Of a stretch of 64,000 nucleotides of DNA, positions 23,657-32,319 are shown piece by piece. The notes under the pieces are model-generated. The model had not been told where the DNA came from and ran no database searches. It was given only the letters and a program-made list of their open reading frames with translations. Position numbers and translations under genes: made by a program. The stretch is from Flavobacterium xanthum (lineage in GTDB: Bacteria; Bacteroidota; Bacteroidia; Flavobacteriales; Flavobacteriaceae), in the NCBI RefSeq assembly GCF_900142695.1, contig NZ_FRBU01000011.1, positions 44,159 to 108,158 of the forward strand, read 5' to 3'. How positions within the stretch are numbered: the stretch's first letter is position 1; every line of letters begins with the position of its first letter.

Positions 23657-25681
23657 TTGAAAAATATTTACACTATATTTTTGCTATTACTATTTGTTTT
23701 TTTTGGATGTACTCAAAAAAATAAATTCAACTCAACTATCAGTTCTAACGAGGACAGTCTTTCTTATTATCTTTCAATCGCAAATGATTTTAATCTGTCT
23801 CGAGAAAAAAGAGAACAATTCAATCAAAAAGCATTTTCGATTATTAGTAATCAATCCGATGATTCGTTAAATAATGTCAATTTATTTAAAGTAGCCAACC
23901 GCTATTACAATATGGACAATTGGGTCGATTTTAAAAAAACGGTTGATATTATTTTAGAAAAAGCGATAATTAGTAGGGATACAATTAGTAAAGCAAAAGC
24001 CTATACCTATTTGGGTGATTTTTATGTGTCACAAGCAATTTCAGATAGTGCTTTCCTCTACTATTTTAAAGCCGAAAAGATGTTTTTACAGCATAATGAT
24101 ATTAAAAATCTGGCCAGAACCCGTTTAAATAAAGCAATACTGCAATTTAACGAAGGTGATTTTTTAGGTAGTGAAGTTGCGGTTTTTAATGCTTTGCGTG
24201 CGGTAAAAGGAGAAAAGGCTAGCGGTATCGTCTATGAGTCGTATAATCATTTGGGGTTAATAAGTAGTGAATTAGGAAATTTTGATCGAGCAATTGAATA
24301 CAATTCGAAAGCATTAGCTAGTATTGATGATAAAACCATCCCAGCTGTCTTTCAATCAAAGGCTACTTCCTTAAATAATATGGGATATGTGAATCAAAAT
24401 ATGAATCGCCACGATAAAGCCATAACTTATTTCCGAGAGGGATTAAAACAAGAAAATTTAAAAATAGACAAGCCCTTTGTTTATGCGATGTTATTGGACA
24501 ATCTAGCTTATTCCAAATTTAAAACGGGAGATGATAGCGGTTTACCTGAATTATTTTATCAAGCGCTTCAACTTCGGGATAGTTTGCAATTAACATCTGG
24601 AATTATTGCAAATAAAATGCATCTTTCGGAATATTTTGCTTTTAAAAAAGATACAGTCAAATCATTGCAATATGCAAAGGAGGCACTGAATGAATCTATG
24701 AGTTCTAAAAATTACAGGAGTGTATTAGCAGCACTAAAACGGTTAGCAATAATAGAACCCCAAAATGCTTCAAATTACACCAAACAATACATTCACATTA
24801 ATGATAGTCTCCAAACGGCAGAGCGTAAAATGGGGGATAAGTTTACCCGTATTGAGTATGAAACAGATCAAATAAAGGACGAAAATATTGATTTAGTAGC
24901 ACAAAATAGAAATTTAGTGTTTCTTTTTACTGGTTTAGGCGTATTGGGATTGTTTATTTTTGTTATTAAAACCCAAAAGGCAAAAAACAGAGAGTTGCTA
25001 TTCAAGCAGCAGCAACAAAATGCGAATGCAGAAATCTACAATTTGATGATCTCACAACAGAATACGATCGAAACGGGCAGAATTGAAGAGAAGAAAAGAG
25101 TGGCAAGGGAGTTGCATGATGGTGTTTTGGGAAGAATGTTTGGTGTGCGAATGAACTTAGATGGATTGAATAGATTTCAAGATGAACTGGCGGTAAACCA
25201 GCGAACGAACTATTTGTCAGAATTGAAAAATATTGAGCAAGACATTCGTGAAATTTCGCATGATCTAAATAGAGAGAAGTCGGAATTAATTAATAACTTC
25301 GTCGCCATTGTTGACGGCTTATTCGAAGAGCAAAAAAAGACCTATAAATCAAAGTTAATTTCAATTGTTGATTCTGGTATTAGATGGGAAGCCGTAAGTA
25401 ATTCTGTAAAAATTAATTTGTATAGGATTCTTCAAGAATCGCTTCAAAACATCAATAAATATGCTCAAGCGAACATCATTCGCGTAGAATTCAAAAAGGC
25501 GGAAGACCACCTGATTTTGAAAATGAGCGACGATGGAATAGGTTTTAATGTGAAAACAGCTAAGAGAGGAATTGGATTACAAAATATCCTGTTTCGAACC
25601 AATGAATGTGATGGAGTTGTCGATATAAAATCAAAAAAAGGAGAAGGAACAATCATAACAGTTACCTTGCCCATAGAGTAA
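23657..25681 (+). CDS. TPR-containing sensor histidine kinase (HisKA_3 type)
   Basis: 674 residues from a TTG start, chosen because the next in-frame ATG is far inside and only TTG preserves the signal sequence. FLLLLFVFFGC ends in a lipobox-like Cys18. Residues about 30-400 are TPR-like helical repeats in the periplasm (for example NHLGLISSELGNFDRAIEYN and NNMGYVNQNMNRHDKAITYF). A membrane helix follows (LVFLFTGLGVLGLFIFVI, about 423-440), then a coiled stretch. The dimerisation/phosphorylation box is RVARELHDGVLGRMFG (His487). An HATPase domain follows, with LQESLQNINKYAQA (N box), DDGIGF and GIGLQN. It phosphorylates the response regulator encoded 19 bases downstream. Confidence 0.92.
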   Translation: MKNIYTIFLLLLFVFFGCTQKNKFNSTISSNEDSLSYYLSIANDFNLSREKREQFNQKAFSIISNQSDDSLNNVNLFKVANRYYNMDNWVDFKKTVDIILEKAIISRDTISKAKAYTYLGDFYVSQAISDSAFLYYFKAEKMFLQHNDIKNLARTRLNKAILQFNEGDFLGSEVAVFNALRAVKGEKASGIVYESYNHLGLISSELGNFDRAIEYNSKALASIDDKTIPAVFQSKATSLNNMGYVNQNMNRHDKAITYFREGLKQENLKIDKPFVYAMLLDNLAYSKFKTGDDSGLPELFYQALQLRDSLQLTSGIIANKMHLSEYFAFKKDTVKSLQYAKEALNESMSSKNYRSVLAALKRLAIIEPQNASNYTKQYIHINDSLQTAERKMGDKFTRIEYETDQIKDENIDLVAQNRNLVFLFTGLGVLGLFIFVIKTQKAKNRELLFKQQQQNANAEIYNLMISQQNTIETGRIEEKKRVARELHDGVLGRMFGVRMNLDGLNRFQDELAVNQRTNYLSELKNIEQDIREISHDLNREKSELINNFVAIVDGLFEEQKKTYKSKLISIVDSGIRWEAVSNSVKINLYRILQESLQNINKYAQANIIRVEFKKAEDHLILKMSDDGIGFNVKTAKRGIGLQNILFRTNECDGVVDIKSKKGEGTIITVTLPIE

Positions 25682-25700
25682 AAAAAGTAAACCAGAGAAG

Positions 25701-26396
25701 ATGATGAGTGATTTAGCTACTATAGAAACTGTAAAAAATAAAATACTAATTGTTGATGACCATCCTTTTATTATTGAAGGGTATAAAAATGCAATCACAA
25801 GATACAATCCTAAAGAATTTGAATTTGTTATAACGCAAGCTAAAGACTGTGAATCAGCTTATGGCATTATTACAAATCCCGCCACTGCTCCGTTTGATAT
25901 CGCTTTCTTAGATATTAGCATGCCTCCTTATGACGAAAAAGGCATTTTTTCCGGAGAAGATTTAGCCAAATTACTGTCTGAATACATGCCAAATTGCAAA
26001 ATTATTTTGCTTACCATGTACACAGAGTTGCTGAAGATAAAAACAATTATTAAAACCATAAACCCAAACGGGTTGGTCATAAAAAACGATTTAACTTTTG
26101 ATGAATTGCTTTTTGCCTTTGATAAGGTTATAAAAAATGAAAAATATTACAGTGAATCTGTCCTTAAAATGTTGAATCAATCCGAAGCAGATGCTATAGA
26201 AATAGACCAATTTGACAAACAAATTTTATTTCACATTTCTAAAGGCACGACTTTAAAGGATATGACACAGTACATTCCAATTTCATTAGGTGCAATAGAA
26301 AGAAGGAAAATAAATTTAAAAGAATTATTGAAAATAGAAGAAGGCAGTGATACGGACTTGGTACGAGAAGCTAAAAATAAAGGATTACTTTTTTAA
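25701..26396 (+). CDS. Response regulator (NarL/LuxR-like) paired with the TPR kinase
   Basis: 231 residues. The receiver domain (about 14-140) has the acidic pair VDDHPF, phospho-acceptor Asp71 in IAFLDISMPP, Thr in ILLTMYTE and Lys in LVIKNDL. The C-terminal region (about 165-231) is a divergent helix-turn-helix (DKQILFHISKGTTLKDMTQY, then LGAIERRKINLKELL) that replaces a standard LuxR domain. It is transcribed with the kinase, 19 bases apart, and is the likely phosphorelay target. The genes it controls cannot be seen, but the adjacent peptide gene is a candidate. Confidence 0.9.
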   Translation: MMSDLATIETVKNKILIVDDHPFIIEGYKNAITRYNPKEFEFVITQAKDCESAYGIITNPATAPFDIAFLDISMPPYDEKGIFSGEDLAKLLSEYMPNCKIILLTMYTELLKIKTIIKTINPNGLVIKNDLTFDELLFAFDKVIKNEKYYSESVLKMLNQSEADAIEIDQFDKQILFHISKGTTLKDMTQYIPISLGAIERRKINLKELLKIEEGSDTDLVREAKNKGLLF

Positions 26397-26417
26397 TACT
26401 CTTGAAATTCAAATAAA

Positions 26418-26460
26418 AAACAAAAAACGACATTTAAGAAAGTGTCGTTTTTTCTTTTTT
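26418..26460. terminator. Bidirectional terminator
   Basis: Stem AAAACGACA / TGTCGTTTT with A and T runs, between the response regulator and thiL genes. Confidence 0.85.
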
Positions 26461-26466
26461 CAAAGT

Positions 26467-27516
26467 TTATTCTTCGCTAATGGCATCCCAACCCCGTGCT
26501 TTTAAAGCAATTTTGGTGTTGGCTCGCGTAACTAAATGGATGCCTTCACTTTCTTGTGTCATATGACCAATAATAGTGAAATTTGGGTTTGCTTTGATTT
26601 TTTCAAAATCTTCCATGGCAATGGTAAAAAGCAATTCGTAATCTTCACCTCCGTTTATGGCCACCGTTGTACTGTCGATATTGAATTCTTCACAAACATT
26701 AATAAATGTTGGATCAATAGGTAATTTATCTTCATATAAATTACAACCTACTTTAGATTGTTTGCATAAGTGCATAATTTCTGATGATAATCCATCTGAA
26801 ATGTCAATCATTGAAGTTGGTTTTATTTCTAAAGCGTGCAATAAAGTTCGAACATCCTTGCGGGCTTCCGGCTTCAATTGACGTTCGATTAAATACGTAT
26901 ATGCATCTAAATCAGGTTGTGAATTTGGATTTACCTGAAAAACTTGCTTTTCACGTTCCAAAACTTGTAATCCCATATACGCAGCACCAATATCACCGGT
27001 TACCACTAATAAATCAGTTTCTTTGGCACCGTTTCTATACACAATCTCTTCTTCATCTGCTTCACCAATAGCAGTAATGCTGATAATTAATCCTTTTTGT
27101 GAGGAAGTGGTATCGCCACCTATAACATCAACATTATATTCACGGGCTGCATGTGTAATTCCTGCAAACAATTCATCTAATGCTTCCAATGGGAAACGAT
27201 TGGATACCGCTACAGAAACCGTGATTTGTGTTGGTTTGGCGTTCATCGCACAAATATCAGAAACATTGACTACAACAGCTTTATAGCCCAAATGTTTTAA
27301 CGGCATATAAGCCAAGTCAAAATGTACTCCTTCGATCAGTAAATCTGTAGAAACAACTACTTTTTTATCTTTGAAATCCAAAACGGCAGCATCATCCCCA
27401 ATCCCCTTTAAAGTAGAAGGCTGATTGATTTCAAAGTTTTTTGTCAAATGGTCTATCAATCCAAATTCTCCTAATTGGGCAATACTTGTACGTTGTGGGC
27501 TTTTATCTTCGATCAT
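26467..27516 (-). CDS. thiL: Thiamine-monophosphate kinase
   Basis: 349 residues from the ATG at 27516 (MIEDKSPQRTSIAQLGEFGLI). An upstream in-frame ATG at 27576 is unlikely, because it would lie beyond the TATATTTG box at 27546-27539. Motifs typical of ThiL are IGDDAAVLDF, VVSTDLLIEGVHFD, VIGGDTTSS, MIDISDGLSSE and NGGEDYELLFTI. It converts thiamine phosphate to thiamine diphosphate with ATP, the last step of the pathway. It is divergent from the pfkB-type gene, with about 105 bases between them. Confidence 0.96.
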   Translation of the reverse strand: MIEDKSPQRTSIAQLGEFGLIDHLTKNFEINQPSTLKGIGDDAAVLDFKDKKVVVSTDLLIEGVHFDLAYMPLKHLGYKAVVVNVSDICAMNAKPTQITVSVAVSNRFPLEALDELFAGITHAAREYNVDVIGGDTTSSQKGLIISITAIGEADEEEIVYRNGAKETDLLVVTGDIGAAYMGLQVLEREKQVFQVNPNSQPDLDAYTYLIERQLKPEARKDVRTLLHALEIKPTSMIDISDGLSSEIMHLCKQSKVGCNLYEDKLPIDPTFINVCEEFNIDSTTVAINGGEDYELLFTIAMEDFEKIKANPNFTIIGHMTQESEGIHLVTRANTKIALKARGWDAISEE

Positions 27517-27538
27517 TATTTTTATTGTTTTGAAGTTG

Positions 27539-27546
27539 CAAATATA
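27539..27546 (-). promoter_or_regulatory. -7 promoter box of thiL (TATATTTG)
   Basis: An exact consensus match on the minus strand, followed by CA, 22 bases before the thiL ATG. No TTG at the standard distance. Confidence 0.55.
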
Positions 27547-27621
27547 CAAAGAAATATTCGCCTCGAATTGTATCAATTTTCGCCATTTTTTCGCATCTTT
27601 AAATTATTAAATTCATCAACA

Positions 27622-28554
27622 ATGGAATCATTTGATATCGTTACTATAACAGTCAACTCAGCTTTAGATAAGAGCACTCATTTTAAAGGATTAGTCCCAG
27701 AACAGAAAATACGATGTGAGGAACCACGGTTTGATGCTGGTGGAGGCGGAATCAACGTATCTAAAGCAATCTCCCGTCTGGGTGGAAATTCATTAGCGGT
27801 TTTTACATCTGGCGGACCAACAGGTAAAATGCTGGAAGATTTAGTTGCAAAAGAATCGATTGCTTATGAAGCCGTTGCCGTTCAGAGTTGGACCAGAGAA
27901 AGTTTTGTTGCTGTAGATGATAACACGAATTCACAGTACCGATTTGGGTTTACAGGCGGGAAAATTTCCGAAGAGGAAAGCAATAGAATACTTGAAACAA
28001 TAGCAGCTTTAAAACCAAAATTCTTAGTAGCTAGTGGCAGTTTGAATGAAGGTTTGTCCGATGATTTCTATTCGAAAATTGCAGAAATTGCAAAAAAATC
28101 AAATGCTAAACTAATTGTGGACACTTCAGGCGATGCATTAAAAAAAGCATTAGAAGTTGGGGTTTATATGATTAAACCAAATGTAGGTGAACTCGCAAAA
28201 CTGGTTGGCATAGAACGATTGGAACTAGAAGAAGTAAATGAAGCCGCCAAACAAATCATTGCCAAAGGCGGTGCCGAAATCGTAGTCGTTTCTCTTGGAC
28301 CGCAAGGTGCAGTTTTGGTAACGAAAGATTCTTATGAATGTGTTCCTGCTCCTAATGTTGCTAAGAAAAGTACTGTTGGTGCCGGTGACAGTATGGTTGG
28401 TGGCATGGTTTGGGCGCTTTCGCAAAATAAAAGTCTGAAAGAAGTCATTCGTTGGGGAGTTGCTTGTGGATCAGCAGCAACGATGAATGAAGGAACCCAA
28501 TTGTTTAAAGGCGAAGATGCAAAACGATTGTTTGAATGGTTGAAGAATAAATAA
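27622..28554 (+). CDS. PfkB-type hexose-phosphate kinase (6-phosphofructokinase II / 1-phosphofructokinase family)
   Basis: 310 residues from the ATG at 27622 (MESFDIVTITVNSALDKST); longer in-frame extensions would read through the thiL promoter region. DAGGGGINVSKAISRLGG and SGGPTGKMLEDL closely follow the E. coli PfkB (Pfk-2) pattern, and VGAGDSMVGG contains the catalytic Asp. It likely phosphorylates fructose 6-phosphate, but the same fold covers FruK and LacC-type kinases, so specificity is not certain. It lies divergent from thiL. Confidence 0.85.
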   Translation: MESFDIVTITVNSALDKSTHFKGLVPEQKIRCEEPRFDAGGGGINVSKAISRLGGNSLAVFTSGGPTGKMLEDLVAKESIAYEAVAVQSWTRESFVAVDDNTNSQYRFGFTGGKISEEESNRILETIAALKPKFLVASGSLNEGLSDDFYSKIAEIAKKSNAKLIVDTSGDALKKALEVGVYMIKPNVGELAKLVGIERLELEEVNEAAKQIIAKGGAEIVVVSLGPQGAVLVTKDSYECVPAPNVAKKSTVGAGDSMVGGMVWALSQNKSLKEVIRWGVACGSAATMNEGTQLFKGEDAKRLFEWLKNK

Positions 28555-28557
28555 AAA

Positions 28558-28592
28558 CAAAAAAACCTGACAATTTTTACATTATCAGGATC
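28558..28592 (-). terminator. Intrinsic terminator of lepA
   Basis: Stem CCTGATAAT / ATTGTCAGG (minus strand), followed by a T-rich tract, 40 bases beyond the lepA stop. Confidence 0.75.
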
Positions 28593-28631
28593 TTCTTAAT
28601 ACTTTAAACTTAAATCTTAATACTAAAAAAT

Positions 28632-30428
28632 CTAATCATTCAATTTCAAAACAGCCATAAACGCTTCTTGTGGAATCTCAACGTTTCCAACTAATCTCAT
28701 ACGTTTCTTCCCTTTTTTCTGTTTTTCCAATAATTTACGTTTACGAGAAATATCTCCACCATAACATTTGGCGGTAACGTCTTTACGCAACGCTTTTATC
28801 GTTTCGCGAGAAATTACTTTTACTCCAATCGCTGCTTGAACAGGAATGTCAAATTGTTGTCTTGGAATCAATTCTTTCAACTTTTCACACATTTTTTTAC
28901 CAATGGAATACGCATTATCAGCATGCATTAAAGAGGACAAAGCATCAACAATGGTAGCATTTAATAAAATATCTACTTTTACTAAATTAGAAGTTCGCAT
29001 TCCAATTGGCGTATAATCAAACGAAGCATATCCTTTAGAAACCGTTTTCAAACGATCGTAAAAATCAAATACAATCTCAGCCAACGGCATATCGAAAGTC
29101 AATTCAACACGTTCTGTTGTCAAATACGTTTGATTGGTAATCAAACCCCGTTTTTCGATACACAAACTCATTACATTTCCAACATAATCGGATTTTGTGA
29201 TGATCGTAGCCTTGATAAAAGGTTCTTCTACGTGGTCTAGACGCGATGGTTCTGGCAAGTCCGAAGGATTATTTACAATAAGTGGTGTCGTAGGATCTTT
29301 TTTGGTGTAAGCCAAATACGAAACGTTGGGAACTGTTGTGATAACCGTCATATTGAACTCACGCTCTAAACGTTCCTGGATAATTTCCATGTGTAACATT
29401 CCCAAGAATCCACAACGGAAACCAAAACCTAAAGCTGCAGAACTTTCCGGTAGAAAGACCAACGAAGCATCGTTTAACTGTAATTTTTCCATCGAGTTTC
29501 TCAACTCTTCATAATCTTCAGTATCTACAGGATAAATTCCAGCAAAAACCATTGGTTTCACATCTTCAAAACCTTTAATAATATTCGTTGTTGGCGTTTT
29601 TGCATCCGTCAACGTATCTCCTACTTTTACTTCTTTGGCTTCCTTAATTCCTGAAATTAAATACCCAACATCACCTGCTGAAATGACTTGTTTCGGAACT
29701 TGATTCAATTTTAAAGTACCAATTTCGTCTGCAAAGTATTCATTTCCCGTAGCCATGAATTTAATCTTCTGCCCTTTTTTAATCTGTCCGTTTTTCACAC
29801 GGAAAATAACTTCAATTCCACGAAACGGATTGTAATGTGAGTCAAAAATCAATGCCTGCAATGGTTCATCCACATTTCCTGATGGAGGTGGAATTTTTTC
29901 GATAATAGCGGCCAAAATATTTTCGACACCAAAACCTGTTTTTCCAGATGCATGGATAATATCTTCCAATTTACATCCCAATAAATCAATAATATCGTCA
30001 CTTACTTCCTCTGGATTGGCGCTTGGTAAATCCACTTTATTCAAAACCGGAATAATTTCCAAGTCATTTTCTAAAGCCAAATACAAATTTGAAATCGTTT
30101 GTGCCTGGATACTTTGTGCGGCATCTACAATCAAAAGCGCACCTTCACAGGCTGCAATCGAACGAGAAACCTCATACGAAAAATCCACGTGTCCCGGAGT
30201 GTCAATCAAGTTCAGGATGTATTCCTGTCCTTTATACGTATATTCCATCTGAATCGCGTGACTCTTAATCGTGATTCCACGTTCGCGTTCCAAGTCCATG
30301 TTATCCAGCAATTGCGCCTTCTCTTCACGAGCCGTAACCGTTTGAGTCGCCCCAAGTAAACGGTCCGCAAGCGTACTTTTCCCGTGATCAATATGTGCAA
30401 TAATGCAAAAATTTCTTATATGTTTCAT
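28632..30428 (-). CDS. lepA: Elongation factor 4 (LepA)
   Basis: 598 residues, the standard length. The GTPase domain has [15 protein letters not shown] (P loop), [11 protein letters not shown] (switch I), [10 protein letters not shown] and NKVDLP. The LepA-specific C-terminal domain ends with the conserved GKKRMR basic stretch and [10 protein letters not shown]. It is a ribosome-bound translational GTPase that can back-translocate stalled ribosomes. Monocistronic. Confidence 0.98.
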   Translation of the reverse strand: MKHIRNFCIIAHIDHGKSTLADRLLGATQTVTAREEKAQLLDNMDLERERGITIKSHAIQMEYTYKGQEYILNLIDTPGHVDFSYEVSRSIAACEGALLIVDAAQSIQAQTISNLYLALENDLEIIPVLNKVDLPSANPEEVSDDIIDLLGCKLEDIIHASGKTGFGVENILAAIIEKIPPPSGNVDEPLQALIFDSHYNPFRGIEVIFRVKNGQIKKGQKIKFMATGNEYFADEIGTLKLNQVPKQVISAGDVGYLISGIKEAKEVKVGDTLTDAKTPTTNIIKGFEDVKPMVFAGIYPVDTEDYEELRNSMEKLQLNDASLVFLPESSAALGFGFRCGFLGMLHMEIIQERLEREFNMTVITTVPNVSYLAYTKKDPTTPLIVNNPSDLPEPSRLDHVEEPFIKATIITKSDYVGNVMSLCIEKRGLITNQTYLTTERVELTFDMPLAEIVFDFYDRLKTVSKGYASFDYTPIGMRTSNLVKVDILLNATIVDALSSLMHADNAYSIGKKMCEKLKELIPRQQFDIPVQAAIGVKVISRETIKALRKDVTAKCYGGDISRKRKLLEKQKKGKKRMRLVGNVEIPQEAFMAVLKLND

Positions 30429-30485
30429 TTTCCGTTTATATCAAATTTATATGTCATGCTGAGCACAGTCGAAGCGTGGGCGTGA

Positions 30486-30568
30486 CCACAAGGGTCGGGC
30501 TTTCCGCTACAATCTTTTCCTTTTTAAAGAAAAAAGGAAAAGGATTTCCACTACTATCCCTCACGCGA
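30486..30568. repeat. Dispersed intergenic repeat, family 1, copy A
   Basis: Shares two conserved blocks with copy B at 61165-61240: GGTCGGGCTNNNCGNTNCAA followed by TCTTTT, and AAAAGGATTT then CACTACTATCCCTCAC. Between the blocks, this copy forms a hairpin (CTTTTCCTTTTT / AAAAAGGAAAAG). Confidence 0.75.
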
Positions 30569-30700
30569 AAACCCGTCAGTACGACAATTAATCTGCAAAT
30601 ATACGTTAAAATCAATAGTTTCAAAGCTTAGATTTACAAACTAAAAGGTTTATAACTAAGTCTTTTCTCTTCCTGCTTTCGGTGGTTCACCTAAAAGTTG

Positions 30701-30708
30701 TAATTTTG
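30701..30708 (+). promoter_or_regulatory. -7 promoter box of dusB (TAATTTTG)
   Basis: Matches TAnnTTTG, followed by CA, 16 bases before the ATG at 30725. Confidence 0.5.
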
Positions 30709-30724
30709 CACAAAAATAAAGCAG

Positions 30725-31717
30725 ATGGTCAAGATTGGCAACATAGAATTACCTGATTTCCCTTTACTTCTAGCTCCTATGGAGGATGTGAGCGATCCAC
30801 CTTTTCGTCGATTGTGCAAGATGCATGGTGCCGATATGATGTATTCTGAATTCATTTCTTCCGAAGGATTAATCCGCGACGCCATCAAAAGCCGAATGAA
30901 ATTAGATATTTTCGACTACGAACGTCCTGTGGGAATTCAGATTTTTGGTGGCGATGAAGAAGCTATGGCCATGTCCTCCAAAATTGTTTCTGCCGTAAAC
31001 CCAGATATAATTGATATCAACTTTGGTTGTCCAGTTAAGAAAGTCGTTTGTAAAGGAGCCGGTGCTGGAGTTTTAAAAGATGTTGATTTAATGATTCGCT
31101 TAACAAAAGCCGTTATAGACAGTACCCATTTACCAGTAACCGTAAAAACCCGTTTGGGTTGGGATGATAATTCGATTAATATTGATGAGGTTGCGGAGCG
31201 TTTACAAGATATTGGCGTGGCTGCTTTGAGCATTCACGCGCGAACAAGAGCCCAAATGTATAAAGGTCATTCTGACTGGTCGCATATTGCCCGAGTAAAA
31301 AACAACCCAAGAATTACGATGCCTATTTTTGGTAACGGTGATATTGATTCCCCTGAAAAAGCATTGCAATATAAAAACGAATACGGTATTGACGGTATCA
31401 TGATTGGTCGCGCTGCAATTGGTTATCCTTGGATTTTCAACGAAATCAAACATTACTTCAAAACAGGAGAGCATTTAGCGAAGCCAACAGTTATCGATAG
31501 AGTCGAAGCCGTGCGAAACCATTTAACTTGGGCTATGGAATGGAAAGGCGAACGATTAGGAATTGTGGAAACACGACCGCATTACACCAATTATTTCAAA
31601 GGAATTCATTCTTTTAAGCCTCATAAACAACAGTTAGTTACACTAGATCGTCCGGAAGAATTGTTTGCTGCCTTAAATGAAATCGAAGATGCGTATGTGG
31701 GTTACGAGGTGGTTTAG
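30725..31717 (+). CDS. dusB: tRNA-dihydrouridine synthase
   Basis: 330 residues. A TIM-barrel flavoenzyme with LLAPMEDVSDPPFRRLC at the start, the catalytic-Cys loop NFGCPVKKVVCKGAGAGVL (general acid Cys in VVCKGAG), VKTRLGWDD, SIHARTRAQMYKGH and MIGRAAIGYPWIF (FMN phosphate site). It reduces uridine in tRNA D-loops using NADPH. It is followed by the toxin-antitoxin pair 70 bases downstream. Confidence 0.96.
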   Translation: MVKIGNIELPDFPLLLAPMEDVSDPPFRRLCKMHGADMMYSEFISSEGLIRDAIKSRMKLDIFDYERPVGIQIFGGDEEAMAMSSKIVSAVNPDIIDINFGCPVKKVVCKGAGAGVLKDVDLMIRLTKAVIDSTHLPVTVKTRLGWDDNSINIDEVAERLQDIGVAALSIHARTRAQMYKGHSDWSHIARVKNNPRITMPIFGNGDIDSPEKALQYKNEYGIDGIMIGRAAIGYPWIFNEIKHYFKTGEHLAKPTVIDRVEAVRNHLTWAMEWKGERLGIVETRPHYTNYFKGIHSFKPHKQQLVTLDRPEELFAALNEIEDAYVGYEVV

Positions 31718-31790
31718 ATTTTTTACATAAAAGTTAAAGACAATTAGTTGTAGATAAGTTTTATTATATTTGTTATTAATAATTTTGATT

Positions 31791-32024
31791 ATGAGTATTC
31801 AAACCGAAAAATCTTTTTTAATTGATTTACTTCAAAACATTAATGATGCTTCTATCATTCAGAAAGTGAAGAATTTTGTATTGTACGAAATCGAACCCGT
31901 TACATTATCAGAAAATCAAAAAAGAGAACTAGACAAAAGAGTATTGGAACATCAAGAAAATCCGATATCTGGAGTAGATGCACTTGACTTTTTAGATTCT
32001 TTAAAATCTAAATATGGGTTATAA
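31791..32024 (+). CDS. Antitoxin of a RelE/ParE-type module (addiction module protein)
   Basis: 77 residues from the ATG at 31791 (MSIQTEKSFLIDLLQ); an in-frame ATG seven codons upstream is less likely. The C-terminal ENQKRELDKRVLEHQENPISG pattern matches the small unstable antitoxins paired with ParE/RelE-like toxins, and the extreme C-terminus would bind the toxin. Its last 11 bases overlap the toxin start, giving translational coupling typical of such modules. Confidence 0.8.
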   Translation: MSIQTEKSFLIDLLQNINDASIIQKVKNFVLYEIEPVTLSENQKRELDKRVLEHQENPISGVDALDFLDSLKSKYGL

Positions 32025-32316
32025 CAAACTCATCTTAAAGACTAATGCCGCTATCGAAATTGAAAATGCAATTGCGTATTATGCTTTAATAAATAAGGTT
32101 TTAGCAAAAAGAATTGAAAAAGAAATACGATTTGGCTTCAATGCTATTGCTGAAAATCCTGAAAATTTTCAGTGCCGTTATTTTGAAATCAGAATATTTT
32201 GGTTAGACAGATTTCCTTATAGTTTGTACTATATCTCGGAAAATAGTGAAGTTTCTATTTTGGCTTTTTGGCATACTAAAGAGGACATTCCAAACAAGTT
32301 GTCTAAAATAGTATAA
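32014..32316 (+). CDS. RelE/ParE family toxin
   Basis: 100 residues, compact and basic. AAIEIENAIAYYALIN, LAKRIEKEIRFGFNAIAENPENF and the C-terminal strands RIFWLDRFPYSLYYISE then ILAFWHTKED fit the RelE/ParE fold. Members act as ribosome-dependent mRNA interferases or gyrase poisons; the sequence does not decide which. It overlaps the antitoxin gene by 11 bases. Its stop lies 3 bases from the stop of the convergent permease gene. Confidence 0.82.
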   Translation: MGYNKLILKTNAAIEIENAIAYYALINKVLAKRIEKEIRFGFNAIAENPENFQCRYFEIRIFWLDRFPYSLYYISENSEVSILAFWHTKEDIPNKLSKIV

Positions 32317-32319
32317 CTC

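Larger units (their letters stand above)
30429..30724. other. Intergenic region carrying dispersed repeat sequences
   Basis: 296 bases between divergent lepA and dusB. It contains the short element TGTCATGCTGAGCACAGTCG at about 30452-30471 and the hairpin repeat annotated at 30486-30568. The dusB -7 box is at its end. Confidence 0.6.
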
